Below are positions 42,632 to 51,294 of a stretch of DNA of 64,000 nt, one piece after another. The position numbers and the translations under genes were made by a program. The notes under the pieces were generated by a model, which was not told where the DNA came from, ran no database searches, and was given only the letters and a program-made list of their open reading frames with translations. This DNA is from JBMOKU01 sp049324315 (GTDB taxonomy: Bacteria; Bacillota; Clostridia; Peptostreptococcales; Thermotaleaceae): assembly GCA_049324315.1 (NCBI GenBank), contig JBMOKU010000032.1:62001-126000 (forward strand), written 5' to 3'. The stretch's first letter is position 1. Every line of letters begins with the position of its first letter.

Positions 42632-42971
42632 CGTATAGTCCTCCTGTACTGGCTGTATTTTTAGTTTACGAATATATTCTAACATAAATTGTAATATATT
42701 GCAATTTACCTTTACTTCATATAGGAATCCGCATAAAGCAAAGCAGAAAGACAAAACACAGTTTACTATTCTTTATATACAGCCGCGATATCTCCTACCA
42801 TCTGTATATACAGCAAATGCAGCAATAAAAATGCCCTGTAAATGTAAAAAGGATTTCTCTTTAAACACTTACAGGTTTTTTCTATACTTCTTATTTGTTT
42901 TTAGCTTTTTGTGATTGAATAATTAAGTGTTTCATATTTCATTTTAATGAGCTGCGTAACCTATCACCTTA

Positions 42972-43148
42972 TTACGCTTGGCCATGTGGCACAAATGTTG
43001 CACAGTCTGTTTCTTGAGAAGTACTAGCATTTCTATGTTGAACTTCTATCCTCTGTGCTGCACAATGGTCACCATTCATATAATAGTGACAAGTATTAAC
43101 AACACACTTGATTCCTTCATTCGGATGATTCATTTTTTGTACTTTCAT
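42972..43148 (-). CDS. DUF1540 domain protein
   Basis: A 58-residue protein starting MKVQKMNHPNEGIKCVVNTC. The four cysteines C15, C20, C29 and C49 and the closing TDCATF are the DUF1540 pattern, a small probable metal-binding domain common in spore-forming Firmicutes, function unknown. It has an AGGAGG site nine bases upstream. It is too short for usual gene-length cut-offs but the motif and ribosome site are convincing. The gaps on either side (42660-42971 and 43149-43372) hold nothing I can name. Confidence 0.82.
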   Translation of the reverse strand: MKVQKMNHPNEGIKCVVNTCHYYMNGDHCAAQRIEVQHRNASTSQETDCATFVPHGQA

Positions 43149-43372
43149 TTATTAATCCTCCTGTATAAAAATATTTACTACCACTAATATTATTTGTAGA
43201 ATTTAATATTCCATACAGGATAATAATTCATATAACATGCTTTTTTAAAAGTTTTGCTAAATCTTTTTATTACTTAAAATGAGTAATTTTTACATATGCA
43301 GTATCGCTTCGATACTGATAATATCCGATCAATTCCTATAAATCTATACCAGTTCTTATTCATTCTTCCAGA

Positions 43373-44512
43373 CTATTTAAAAATTGAGACTCTTAACAAC
43401 CGCATTATATTCTCAGATGCATGTTTAACCAGCTCATAGGTATTATCCATGGCTTCTTCCAGGCTCATGGTCTTATTAACCGCACTGAAAAGGGCCGTTA
43501 TTCCATGATCATACAGCTTCTCTGCTCCGTCAGTCACAGCCCCCGAAAGACAGACAACCGGAACATTGTACTCCTTAGCTATCTGAGCAACACCAAAGGG
43601 AACCTTTCCAAAGGCTGTTTGCTCATCGGTTTTACCTTCTCCGGTTATAACGAGATCTGCGTTTTTAATTTTTTCTTCTAGATTGCCGGATTTTATAACC
43701 ATCTGGACTCCACTTTCTAATCTTGCATTCAAAAAAGCGACTAACCCTCCTCCTAGACCTCCGGCAGCACCGGCTCCGGGTAAATCCTCTATTTCTTTAC
43801 CCAGTTCCTTTTGAATGACGAAAGCAAAGTGTCTAAGACCTTTATCAAGTCTCTCAACGATTTCGGGCGCAGCTCCCTTTTGAGGTCCAAAAACGTAGGC
43901 AGCTCCCCTCTCCCCGCATAGTGGGTTTGTTACATCACAGGCAACCTGTATTTGTACACCCTCTATATTGGGATTTAGGGCAGACATATCAATTTGGTGT
44001 ATTCTCTCAAGCTCTTTTCCACCCAGGCCCAATATATTGCCCTCTTTGTCTAGAAATCTGACGCCCAATGCCTGTGCCATGCCCATGCCACCATCATTTG
44101 TGGCACTTCCACCAATCCCCATCATAAGCTTTGTACATTTATTCTCAATGGCATGTTTTATCAACTCTCCTGTTCCGTAGGTAGTCGTATAGAGAGGATT
44201 TCTTTTGTCCATAGGAACTAAGGGAAGCCCGGAAGCAGCAGCCATTTCTATTACTGCAGTCTCCCCATCTCCGAGAATACCATAAAAGGAATGAACCTTA
44301 TCCCCTAAAGGCCCTGTTACTTCAATATTTACCATTCGACCTCCCGTGGCTTCCACCATAGCTTCTACAGTACCCTCGCCTCCGTCAGCCATGGGTACTT
44401 TTATTATTTCTGCATCTTCTAATGCTTTTTTTATGCCTTCTTCCATGGCGTTGGCTATCTTTATGGAAGATAGTGCGCCTTTAAAGGAGTCTGGTGCGAT
44501 TATAATTCTCAT
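43373..44512 (-). CDS. Glycerate kinase (GarK/GlxK family)
   Basis: A 379-residue kinase of the type I glycerate kinase family: glycerate plus ATP gives 2-phosphoglycerate. Family marks are MRIIIAPDSFKGALSS at the start, VPMADGGEGTVEAMV, GIGGSATNDGGMGMAQALG and the C-terminal DLVITGEGKTDEQT. I start it at 44512, after AAAGGGGGAT; an upstream ATG would add nine residues. A hydroxyacid dehydrogenase of the glycerate/hydroxypyruvate type follows upstream on the same strand 240 bases away, so the two may act in one path. Confidence 0.92.
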   Translation of the reverse strand: MRIIIAPDSFKGALSSIKIANAMEEGIKKALEDAEIIKVPMADGGEGTVEAMVEATGGRMVNIEVTGPLGDKVHSFYGILGDGETAVIEMAAASGLPLVPMDKRNPLYTTTYGTGELIKHAIENKCTKLMMGIGGSATNDGGMGMAQALGVRFLDKEGNILGLGGKELERIHQIDMSALNPNIEGVQIQVACDVTNPLCGERGAAYVFGPQKGAAPEIVERLDKGLRHFAFVIQKELGKEIEDLPGAGAAGGLGGGLVAFLNARLESGVQMVIKSGNLEEKIKNADLVITGEGKTDEQTAFGKVPFGVAQIAKEYNVPVVCLSGAVTDGAEKLYDHGITALFSAVNKTMSLEEAMDNTYELVKHASENIMRLLRVSIFK

Positions 44513-44574
44513 ACTTATCCCCCTTTTATTGACGTTCATTAAGTAAAGTTACACAGTTCTAAGCTTTTCTTCCT

Positions 44575-44591
44575 GCATCCGCTACGCCACG
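44575..44591. repeat. Truncated copy of the GGGGACGGTTC repeat leader
   Basis: GCATCCGCTACGCCACG is identical to the leading part of the repeats at 19258 and 37869, but the palindrome itself is missing. The rest of the 44513-44754 spacer is AT-rich without a gene. Confidence 0.6.
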
Positions 44592-44754
44592 TTGTGACTA
44601 ACTGTAATATGCTTAGTGTGATTTATATAACTGAATATATTCTTACTATTTCTCAATGTATGTTGAAATGCCATATGGGAGCCAGCAAAGTTATCCTCAC
44701 CGGCTCCCATAAGAAATACTATTGATTTAGCACTGTGTCTAAAACGTATGGATG

Positions 44755-45714
44755 TTATTTATTAACGATATTGACAGGCGCTCCTTCTAAGAATGCCTTT
44801 AAATTGTTTACTGCAATATCCATCAGTCGTATCCTGGATTCCGTTGGCGCCCAGGCAATATGAGGCGTGATGATGCAGTTTTTGGCACGCATCAACGGAT
44901 TGTCCATTTTGATAGGCTCTGTGGATACTACATCCACCGCTGCCGTATATACTTTTCCACTGTTTAATGCTTCTGCCAGATCTTCTTCCACAATCAACGG
45001 GCCTCTGGAGGTATTGATAATAATTACACCATCCTTCATTTTGGCAATGGTATGCTTATTAATCATTCCCTTTGTACTTTCAAACAGGGGGCAGTGCAAA
45101 CTGATCACATCGGATTCTGCCAGCAGTTCATCCAGTTTCACATATTTTAAAGTATCCGTTTCCAGTGCTTTATTCGGATGCTGATCATAAGCCAATACTT
45201 TCATCCCTAAGGCCTGGGCAATTTGTCCCGTAGCCTGCCCGATTCTTCCAAATCCAATGACACCTATGGTTTTTCCGGCCAACTCTATGAGAGGATAGTT
45301 CCAGAAGCACCAATCCGGACAATTGGTCCAGGCACCTTTCTTAACCTCTTCGCTGTGTACCCCAACATGATGGCAGATTTCCAGCAATAAGGCAAAGACA
45401 AATTGTGCCACAGCCATTGTGCCGTAGGTAGGAATGTTTGAAACAAGGATTCCCAGTTCTTTGGCTGCATCAGTGTCTACGATATTATAGCCGGTGGCCA
45501 GTACTCCTACAAATCTTAATTTTGGAGCTTTACTTAGGGTTTCCTTTGAAAGGGGTACCTTATTGACGAAGACAATTTCTGCATCTTGTATTCTTTCTGG
45601 AATTTTTTCTTCCGGAGTCCTGTCATAGACTGTAAGCTCTCCCAGCTTCTCCAGTTCCCTCCAGCTTATGTCTCCCGGATTTAAGGTATACCCGTCCAAA
45701 ACAACGATTTTCAT
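44755..45714 (-). CDS. D-2-hydroxyacid dehydrogenase (glycerate dehydrogenase-like)
   Basis: A 319-residue NAD-dependent dehydrogenase. The Rossmann motif is GKTIGVIGFGRIGQATGQIA, followed by the NAD-specific Asp in YDQHP; the catalytic Arg, Glu and His are in NTSRGPLIVEEDL, DVVSTEPI and TPHIAWAP. Similarity is greatest to HprA-type hydroxypyruvate reductase/glycerate dehydrogenase. With glycerate kinase as downstream neighbour, hydroxypyruvate to glycerate to 2-phosphoglycerate is a sensible route. Start at 45714, nine bases after GAGGAG. Confidence 0.88.
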   Translation of the reverse strand: MKIVVLDGYTLNPGDISWRELEKLGELTVYDRTPEEKIPERIQDAEIVFVNKVPLSKETLSKAPKLRFVGVLATGYNIVDTDAAKELGILVSNIPTYGTMAVAQFVFALLLEICHHVGVHSEEVKKGAWTNCPDWCFWNYPLIELAGKTIGVIGFGRIGQATGQIAQALGMKVLAYDQHPNKALETDTLKYVKLDELLAESDVISLHCPLFESTKGMINKHTIAKMKDGVIIINTSRGPLIVEEDLAEALNSGKVYTAAVDVVSTEPIKMDNPLMRAKNCIITPHIAWAPTESRIRLMDIAVNNLKAFLEGAPVNIVNK

Positions 45715-45765
45715 AAGCATAAACTCCTCTCTGGTAAAATCTTGACCATTTCATATGAGCCCAAA

Positions 45766-46287
45766 TCATGTATTAGCAGCTTTATCATATTCGCTTTCCA
45801 AGATAGACATGACAATGAGAGACTCATAGCTGCCGTCATATAAAATACATTCTCTCAATACGCCTTCTTCAATAAAGCCTTCGTCTTTATATAGATTTTG
45901 TGCTCTATGATTTTTATATCGGACATCCAGCCACAACCTATGTGCATGTAACTGGTCAAAAGCAATTTTTTTGACTGCTTTTAACGTTTCTCTCCCAAAG
46001 CCTTTTCCTTTCTCCACTATAACAATTCTTTTTAATTCAATACTTCGATCAAGACTTGTAAGACCCGCTATAATGCCATAGCCAACGGGCCTATCTGCAG
46101 CCGTATCCTCAACGATTACATGTAAAATATCCTCTTGAAATAATGAGTTTTTATGCTCCTCTTTTGTCCATTGATTAACAAATTGAGAATTATAAGGGTC
46201 CCTCTCAGAATGAATTACAAAATCCAAATCAGATTCTTGGGTGTTTCTTATCCTTATTGAATTCAATTCTACATCCACGCGCATCAT
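45766..46287 (-). CDS. GNAT-family N-acetyltransferase
   Basis: A 173-residue acetyltransferase (RimJ/RimL/SpeG-like). The acetyl-CoA loop region is ELKRIVIVEKGKGFGRETLK, and the C-terminal NHRAQNLYKDEGFIEEGVLR is the usual N-x-x-A-x-x-x-Y-x-x-x-G-F motif. The acceptor cannot be predicted. I start it at 46287, behind AAAGGGGGGAG; the frame reaches farther upstream without family-like sequence. It ends about 50 bases from the next minus-strand start. Confidence 0.85.
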   Translation of the reverse strand: MMRVDVELNSIRIRNTQESDLDFVIHSERDPYNSQFVNQWTKEEHKNSLFQEDILHVIVEDTAADRPVGYGIIAGLTSLDRSIELKRIVIVEKGKGFGRETLKAVKKIAFDQLHAHRLWLDVRYKNHRAQNLYKDEGFIEEGVLRECILYDGSYESLIVMSILESEYDKAANT

Positions 46288-46416
46288 GGTTCTCCCCCCT
46301 TTAAAATTGTTATTTATATTCCCATTGTAGCGACTCACAGTGAATTATTTTTATCTTACATCGTTATGGAAATTATTACAAGATCTTCTTACTAGATATC
46401 TGCTTCGATGTCGGCA

Positions 46417-48120
46417 TTAAAAACGGTTAGACCGAAACATGGAAAGCGTCAGCCCTACAATAATGGTCCCTGCAATAACCAGGCTTGTTCTTAAAACGAT
46501 TATATCAAGAAAAAATATTTCTGCACCGGTATGTGTGCTCATACCCGACCTCACGATAATCCCCGCAATGATTATGCTGACAGCCAGCAGGATGATACTG
46601 AATGAAATCCTGCTGAAAATTCTATCCATACGTCTTTCGACACGCTCAATATCTTTAAACTTAAACTGCATGGTGAATCCATCGGCTTCCATTTTCCTCG
46701 AAAAATTTAGTATAAACGAAGGAAGTTCTTTTATTAAGCTTCCATAATCCAATACGCCGCCAAAAAACTCATTGCCCATTTTTTCGAGGGAAAGTGTCCT
46801 GAACATAAGCTTTCTTGCAATAGGTTGTGCGATTTCCAGGACATTCAATTCCGGGTCAAGTTTTTTAACCAATCCCTCCAGGGTAACAAGGGATTTGGCT
46901 AGCATTGTAAACTCACTGGGAATCACAATATTATATGAAAATGCAAGGGTGAAAATTTCGTTGAACACTTCACCCACTTTTATTTCATTTAGCGGTACTG
47001 ACAGGTATTTATCCCGCAAAAAATCGATTTCTTTTTCAAGTTTTTTCATATTTATATGATGGTCCATAGCATCCAAACCAATGATAGCCTGGATAATCAA
47101 CCTACTATTTTTAAATACGACACCCATGAGCATTTTCAAAAATTGGGTCTTGCGCGCTTCATTTAGCTTACCTATCATTCCCAGATCGAGGAATACAATT
47201 GTGTTATCAGGCAAAATCATAATGTTTCCCGGATGTGGATCTCCATGAAAAAAGCCGTCCCTTAAAATCTGGTTAATGATTGACTCTGCAAGGTTTCTGG
47301 CAATTACTTTGCGGTTCAACCCAGCATGATCCAATGCAGTAAAATCATTGAGCCGTATTCCATCGATATGCTCCATTGTAATCACGCGTCTTGTGGTATG
47401 AATCCAGCTTATATCCGGGACTTTAATACCCCTATCCTTACAAAAATTTTCCTTGAACGTTTCTGCGTGTTCACCTTCTACTCTGAAATCCAGTTCATTT
47501 TTTAAGGTGTTTTCAAATTCCTGCACCATTTTACTAAAATCATAGAATTCTCCGTACTTGGTATGTTTATCCAGAAAGGATGCAAGGTCTTCCAGTACTT
47601 TTAAGTCCAAGTATATATTTCTTTCAATCCCCGGTCTTTGTACCTTTACGACTACTTTTCTACCTGATTTTAACCGGGCAAGATGTACCTGTGCCATGGA
47701 TGCAGCTGCCAGAGGTATCTCGCTGAATTCCCTAAAGATATTCTGAAGTTTGTCATTAAATTCACTTTCTATCATGGACTTTACATCTTCAAAGGGGAAG
47801 GGAGGAACGGCGTCCTGCAGCTTTTCAAGCTCCGCAATAACATCAGCTGGCAGAATGTCCGGCCTTGTACTTATAATCTGACCCAGCTTTACAAAGGTGG
47901 GGCCGAGTTCCTCCAGGGAAAGTCTCAGACGCTCACCGATGGACAGCTTTTCCTTAATACCCTCGTCATTGTCTTTCTCAATCCTTTTCTTGATATTGAT
48001 ATAATCAAAAATCCCAAGCTGGTCCATAAGCGTACCAAAGCCATGCTTTACGAATACTAAAATAATCTGCCTGTACCTATTCATATGTCTATAACGATTA
48101 AAAACAACCAATTGTATCAC
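46417..48120 (-). CDS. AarF/UbiB-family (ABC1) atypical kinase
   Basis: A 567-residue protein of the ABC1/ADCK/UbiB family. It has the KxGQ motif (FVKLGQIISTRPDILP), the alanine-rich loop (AAASMAQVHLA), the ATP-binding Lys (VVVKVQRPGIE), the catalytic HGDPHPGNIMI and the metal-binding FLDLGMIG. Two helices close the C-terminus (about 500-560), so it is membrane-attached. The family supports quinone or isoprenoid lipid biology; the substrate in Clostridia is unclear. The start here is GTG without an obvious ribosome site; ATG at 48084 is an alternative. Confidence 0.88.
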   Translation of the reverse strand: MIQLVVFNRYRHMNRYRQIILVFVKHGFGTLMDQLGIFDYINIKKRIEKDNDEGIKEKLSIGERLRLSLEELGPTFVKLGQIISTRPDILPADVIAELEKLQDAVPPFPFEDVKSMIESEFNDKLQNIFREFSEIPLAAASMAQVHLARLKSGRKVVVKVQRPGIERNIYLDLKVLEDLASFLDKHTKYGEFYDFSKMVQEFENTLKNELDFRVEGEHAETFKENFCKDRGIKVPDISWIHTTRRVITMEHIDGIRLNDFTALDHAGLNRKVIARNLAESIINQILRDGFFHGDPHPGNIMILPDNTIVFLDLGMIGKLNEARKTQFLKMLMGVVFKNSRLIIQAIIGLDAMDHHINMKKLEKEIDFLRDKYLSVPLNEIKVGEVFNEIFTLAFSYNIVIPSEFTMLAKSLVTLEGLVKKLDPELNVLEIAQPIARKLMFRTLSLEKMGNEFFGGVLDYGSLIKELPSFILNFSRKMEADGFTMQFKFKDIERVERRMDRIFSRISFSIILLAVSIIIAGIIVRSGMSTHTGAEIFFLDIIVLRTSLVIAGTIIVGLTLSMFRSNRF

Positions 48121-48198
48121 AGCCTGTTTTCGTATTTTTCATTCATGTAATTTTATTGTAACCAGATTTCTGTCATACCATTTAAACAGACTTTCTTC

Positions 48199-48360
48199 TT
48201 AATCATTCAATAACTTCCCCATTATCAGGGTATTGAGATATATCCCGTCTCCAATATGATGATCTTTTATCTTCTTACCTTCTATCAGAAATCCGTATTT
48301 TTTATATAACTGGATCCCCCGGATATTTTCCTCGACGACATTCAGTTCTATTCTATTGAC
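48199..48360 (-). pseudogene. GNAT acetyltransferase, C-terminal remnant
   Basis: The minus strand encodes NRIELNVVEENIRGIQLYKK followed by YGFLIEGKKIKDH and DGIYLNTLIMGKLL, which is the C-terminal third of a GNAT acetyltransferase, with the N-x-x-G-x-x-L-Y-x-K-x-G-F motif. There is no start codon or N-terminal part; the frame fuses out-of-register with the end of the membrane-protein gene at 48348. It is a truncated relic. Confidence 0.65.
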
Positions 48361-48746
48361 TCTTTCTTTTCTAAAAGTGTAACATCGATAAAGGATATGC
48401 CAAAAGCTGAGCCCAAAGCGATCAATAATTCTCTGAATAAATCTATGTTTGTAGGCCTAATAAAATAATCAAAGATATAATTTATAGTACCAAACAAAAT
48501 AAACAAAGCAACAAACTTAAACAGCCGTTTCCTTATCTCAATCCATTTTAACTTTCTTGAATTTAAAATGGTAACAAAAGGAGTATACAGAAGTAAAAAA
48601 AGAGTTAAAGCAAGATACCCTATTCCAAATTTGAAAGCAAAGCTGCTGTCCAAATCTTTATAAGCCATCCAAAGTAAAATTATAGTTCCAAATACAAATA
48701 ATATATAAAGAATTCTTGTGAAAGTTAATTCTGTATTTTTTTTCAT
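48348..48746 (-). CDS. Hypothetical membrane protein
   Basis: A 132-residue protein with three to four predicted helices (about 10-28, 36-58, 78-97, 103-122) and charged ends. No family recognised. ATG at 48746 is about 12 bases after TAGGAGAG; a GTG at 48755 is too close to that site. Its last codons overlap the GNAT relic, and the original C-terminus may have been replaced during that rearrangement. Confidence 0.6.
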   Translation of the reverse strand: MKKNTELTFTRILYILFVFGTIILLWMAYKDLDSSFAFKFGIGYLALTLFLLLYTPFVTILNSRKLKWIEIRKRLFKFVALFILFGTINYIFDYFIRPTNIDLFRELLIALGSAFGISFIDVTLLEKKESIE

Positions 48747-49168
48747 TTCATACACTCTCTCCTAAGATTTAGGTGCCTGGTTTTGTTATTTTTATCTGAC
48801 TGATTTATAGCTATAATCTATAAATGAACTCATATCTTATTTAGAAAGCCCTTATAGTGATATTCTACAATCAAAACTACTTACTGCTTGTCAAAACGTG
48901 TCGGATCAATAAAAAAATGTCAGATGGCGTATCCAACAAATAAAATCTTTAGAAAAACGTCCTTACCCTCAATAATCTTCATATAACTGAAAGCCTTGTT
49001 CTATAAGCATTTTATCAGTATATTTTCCTTCCATCATTTCTGCTTTTCTTCTGTTAATTTTCCTTCGAAAAGAAAAAATTGTGAACAGATGCAGCATAAA
49101 ATCTGCAATCTATCCACAATTTTTCCAACAACTTTATTATAATTTAGTTAAATCATTATTCCTTTTTC
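48747..49168. other. Spacer with decayed coding remnants and a stem-loop
   Basis: On the minus strand, 48881-48982 reads MKIIEGKDVFLKILFVGYAI, TGA, HFFIDPTRFDKQ and stop; a preceding frame ends YTDKMLIEQGFQLYEDY. Both seem protein-like but I cannot name a family. The stem at 49074-49124 (AAAAATTGTG/CACAATTTTT) is likely the terminator of the gene at 49169. Confidence 0.35.
49074..49124. terminator. Terminator downstream of the YdjM-like gene
   Basis: AAAAATTGTG pairs with CACAATTTTT, with an inner AGATGCA/TGCAATCT helix. It has A/T runs on both sides and is 45 bases past the stop codon. Confidence 0.6.
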
Positions 49169-50053
49169 TCATCTTTCCCCCTCATTTTTGTTAATATATT
49201 GGAATAAAAATGATTCGCCATTTCGATAGAATCGAGGATCATATATGCCTAGCCTTTCATCATCATCTACAATGACAACAAAGGGAGCCCACTGCAGTAA
49301 TACCTCCGCCCTTGGGTTTTCTGAAAACAATGGCTTCAAATCGGCTTCTTCCCTGGAGTATAACGTATTTTTTATGATCTTCTTACCCCATATGGTTTTT
49401 TCATAAATATCAATGACAGCATTGTTTTTACCGATCACTGAAAAATGCCAAGGAACAAAGCTGGCAGACATAGCTGTTTCTTTATAGTAGGCTTTTGCTT
49501 CTTGATGGACAATATATCCCTGTATGCTTTGAAGTGTCACATGCAGCAGGATTACCGTCCACACCATTCTCCAAACTTTATATCGAGGGAAGTGTTTTTT
49601 GAGCTTAGTTACTAAAAAACCAATGAGGATGACTCCCCAAATGACCAAATCAACGATTGGAATTACCCCTAAGGTTACCCTGATCGAAGAAAAAGGTTCC
49701 AATAGTCCTGTTCCCCACGCATTCAACGAATCAGAACCAATATGGATCGACACATTGAGTAGCGCCAAATAAAAAATACTTTTATCTTTCTTTCTCCAGA
49801 TTATATAACAGGCAAAATAGATGATCGATGCCCAAATGGGTGCCATGAATATGGAATGACTTAATCCTCTATGCCACATTTGGTACATAACACTACCTTT
49901 TTCCGTTAACTGCATCACCGCATCAATATCAGGAATCTGACTCCCTATAACAGCCGCAGTCCATAGTGCCTTTTTCATTTCTGGCTCCATCTCTTTTTTC
50001 TTGACAGTGCCATATGTGGTTAATCCTAATAAAGTATGTGTAATCGAATCCAC
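49169..50053 (-). CDS. YdjM/DUF457-type membrane-bound metal-dependent hydrolase
   Basis: A 294-residue protein of the YdjM family. The metal-binding histidines are in DSITHTLLGLTTYG, QIPDIDAV, and HRGLSHSI, followed by HIGSDSLNAWGTG. Several helices (about 70-95, 105-125, 135-165, 180-200) place it in the membrane. Related proteins are SOS-regulated or linked to phospholipid metabolism, but the reaction is not established. I chose a GTG start (50053) seven bases after AAGGAGG; the longer frame is not conserved-looking. Confidence 0.82.
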   Translation of the reverse strand: MDSITHTLLGLTTYGTVKKKEMEPEMKKALWTAAVIGSQIPDIDAVMQLTEKGSVMYQMWHRGLSHSIFMAPIWASIIYFACYIIWRKKDKSIFYLALLNVSIHIGSDSLNAWGTGLLEPFSSIRVTLGVIPIVDLVIWGVILIGFLVTKLKKHFPRYKVWRMVWTVILLHVTLQSIQGYIVHQEAKAYYKETAMSASFVPWHFSVIGKNNAVIDIYEKTIWGKKIIKNTLYSREEADLKPLFSENPRAEVLLQWAPFVVIVDDDERLGIYDPRFYRNGESFLFQYINKNEGER

Positions 50054-50130
50054 GTTGATTTCCTCCTTGTTCTTCCAAAATATACCAGAAATCTTCTGCT
50101 TAGGCGATTCCATTAGGCATATCCTATACA

Positions 50131-50221
50131 GGTCTCAAGCAACCAAAGACAGGGGACAGATGCAGCGTCTGTTCGATGGCGAATACAAAGCACCAGACAA
50201 CTCACCTGTCCCCTCGTCTGG
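50131..50221. repeat. GGTCTCAAG-GGGGACAG repeat, copy C
   Basis: Starts GGTCTCAAGCAACCAAAGAC, contains GGGGACAGATGCA and CACCTGTCCCC as an inverted pair and ends CTCGTCTGG. Two longer relatives flank the chemoreceptor gene at 56305 and 58899. Confidence 0.7.
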
Positions 50222-50255
50222 TTTCCCTCATCTGGTTGCTAACCAAAAAGGTAGA

Positions 50256-51173
50256 TTAATCCATATTCTCAGATAATGTAGTACAATAGTTTCTAAATTC
50301 TTTTGGGGTATAATTTGTTTGGTTTCTAAATCTTTCAATATAATAACTTACACTGCCAAAGCCAACTTCATCAGCAATTTCGGTAATAGACAAATTACTT
50401 TTTCTTAATAGTAGCATGCTCTGGTTGATACGATAAGAGATTAGATATTCAAATGGAGTTGATTTGGTCATTTGTTTAAAAAACCTACAACATTCAGAAC
50501 GGCTGATATTTGCAGCTTTTGCTATATCTTCTAGTGTGACCTTTTCTTTAAAGTTTTGGTGAATGAACGATAGCATTTGCTTAATTCGTTGATCTTCAGC
50601 AAAAGTATTTGTATCGACTTCAGTAATATAATCAGGGTTATGGGTAATGATTGAGTGCCATACCCTTAACAATATTGCGTGCATATTTAACTCAAATCCA
50701 AACTCACGTTTTATATAAAGTTCAAATAGATTATCTAAATCATCTAAAATTATTTGTTGCCAAGGAACTAAAGTGCTTAGCGTAATAGCTGAATTTGAAT
50801 TTGATTTTACGAAAGGTTCTACATATTTTTGATAAATAATGCTTTCAGAAGAAGGGGCAAGAAAACTTGGATTTATATCGAAGCATATATATTCACTATC
50901 TTCTGAATTGTAGGATCTTGCAGAATGAAGACAACTGGAATTAATAAAAATACCATTTCTTTCTTCAATATAATATGTGGATTGATTTACATTAAAACTT
51001 ACACAGCCTTTTATGACAAGAACAAATTGTATTTCATCATGCCAGTGCAAAGGAACATATCCATGTACATTTCGACTTAACTGAGTTTTGTACACTCCAA
51101 TTGGAAATGATGGATTCCCATGCATAGTTATTTCCTGTAAGTCATTCGTAATCTGAATATCAAATACCTGCAA
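50256..51173 (-). CDS. AraC-family transcriptional regulator
   Basis: A 305-residue regulator with an N-terminal cupin ligand domain (HVYVPLHWHDEIQFVLVIKG-like region; HWHDEIQF visible near 40) and a C-terminal double HTH: KVTLEDIAKAANISRSECCR and LSITEIADEVGFGSVSYYIE. It is divergent from dpaL-ygeY with a 120-base shared promoter region and is the natural activator of that operon. The inducer could be diaminopropionate or another amino acid. Confidence 0.9.
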   Translation of the reverse strand: MQVFDIQITNDLQEITMHGNPSFPIGVYKTQLSRNVHGYVPLHWHDEIQFVLVIKGCVSFNVNQSTYYIEERNGIFINSSCLHSARSYNSEDSEYICFDINPSFLAPSSESIIYQKYVEPFVKSNSNSAITLSTLVPWQQIILDDLDNLFELYIKREFGFELNMHAILLRVWHSIITHNPDYITEVDTNTFAEDQRIKQMLSFIHQNFKEKVTLEDIAKAANISRSECCRFFKQMTKSTPFEYLISYRINQSMLLLRKSNLSITEIADEVGFGSVSYYIERFRNQTNYTPKEFRNYCTTLSENMD

Positions 51174-51294
51174 TAGATTTCCCTCCCTTACATCAATATT
51201 GCGATATTATTTGGCAATAAATTGATAGAAAACCCATTTGGGCTACTCTATAATAATAACATAATTATAAAACATTGTTTAGGAGATGGTAGGC
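51174..51294. promoter_or_regulatory. Divergent promoter region of araC-like gene and dpaL
   Basis: The 121-base gap is AT-rich. On the plus strand TATAATAATAAC (51250-51261) is a possible -10 box, and CCCATTTGGG (51233-51242) is a short palindrome between the two starts that could be part of the AraC site. Confidence 0.4.
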
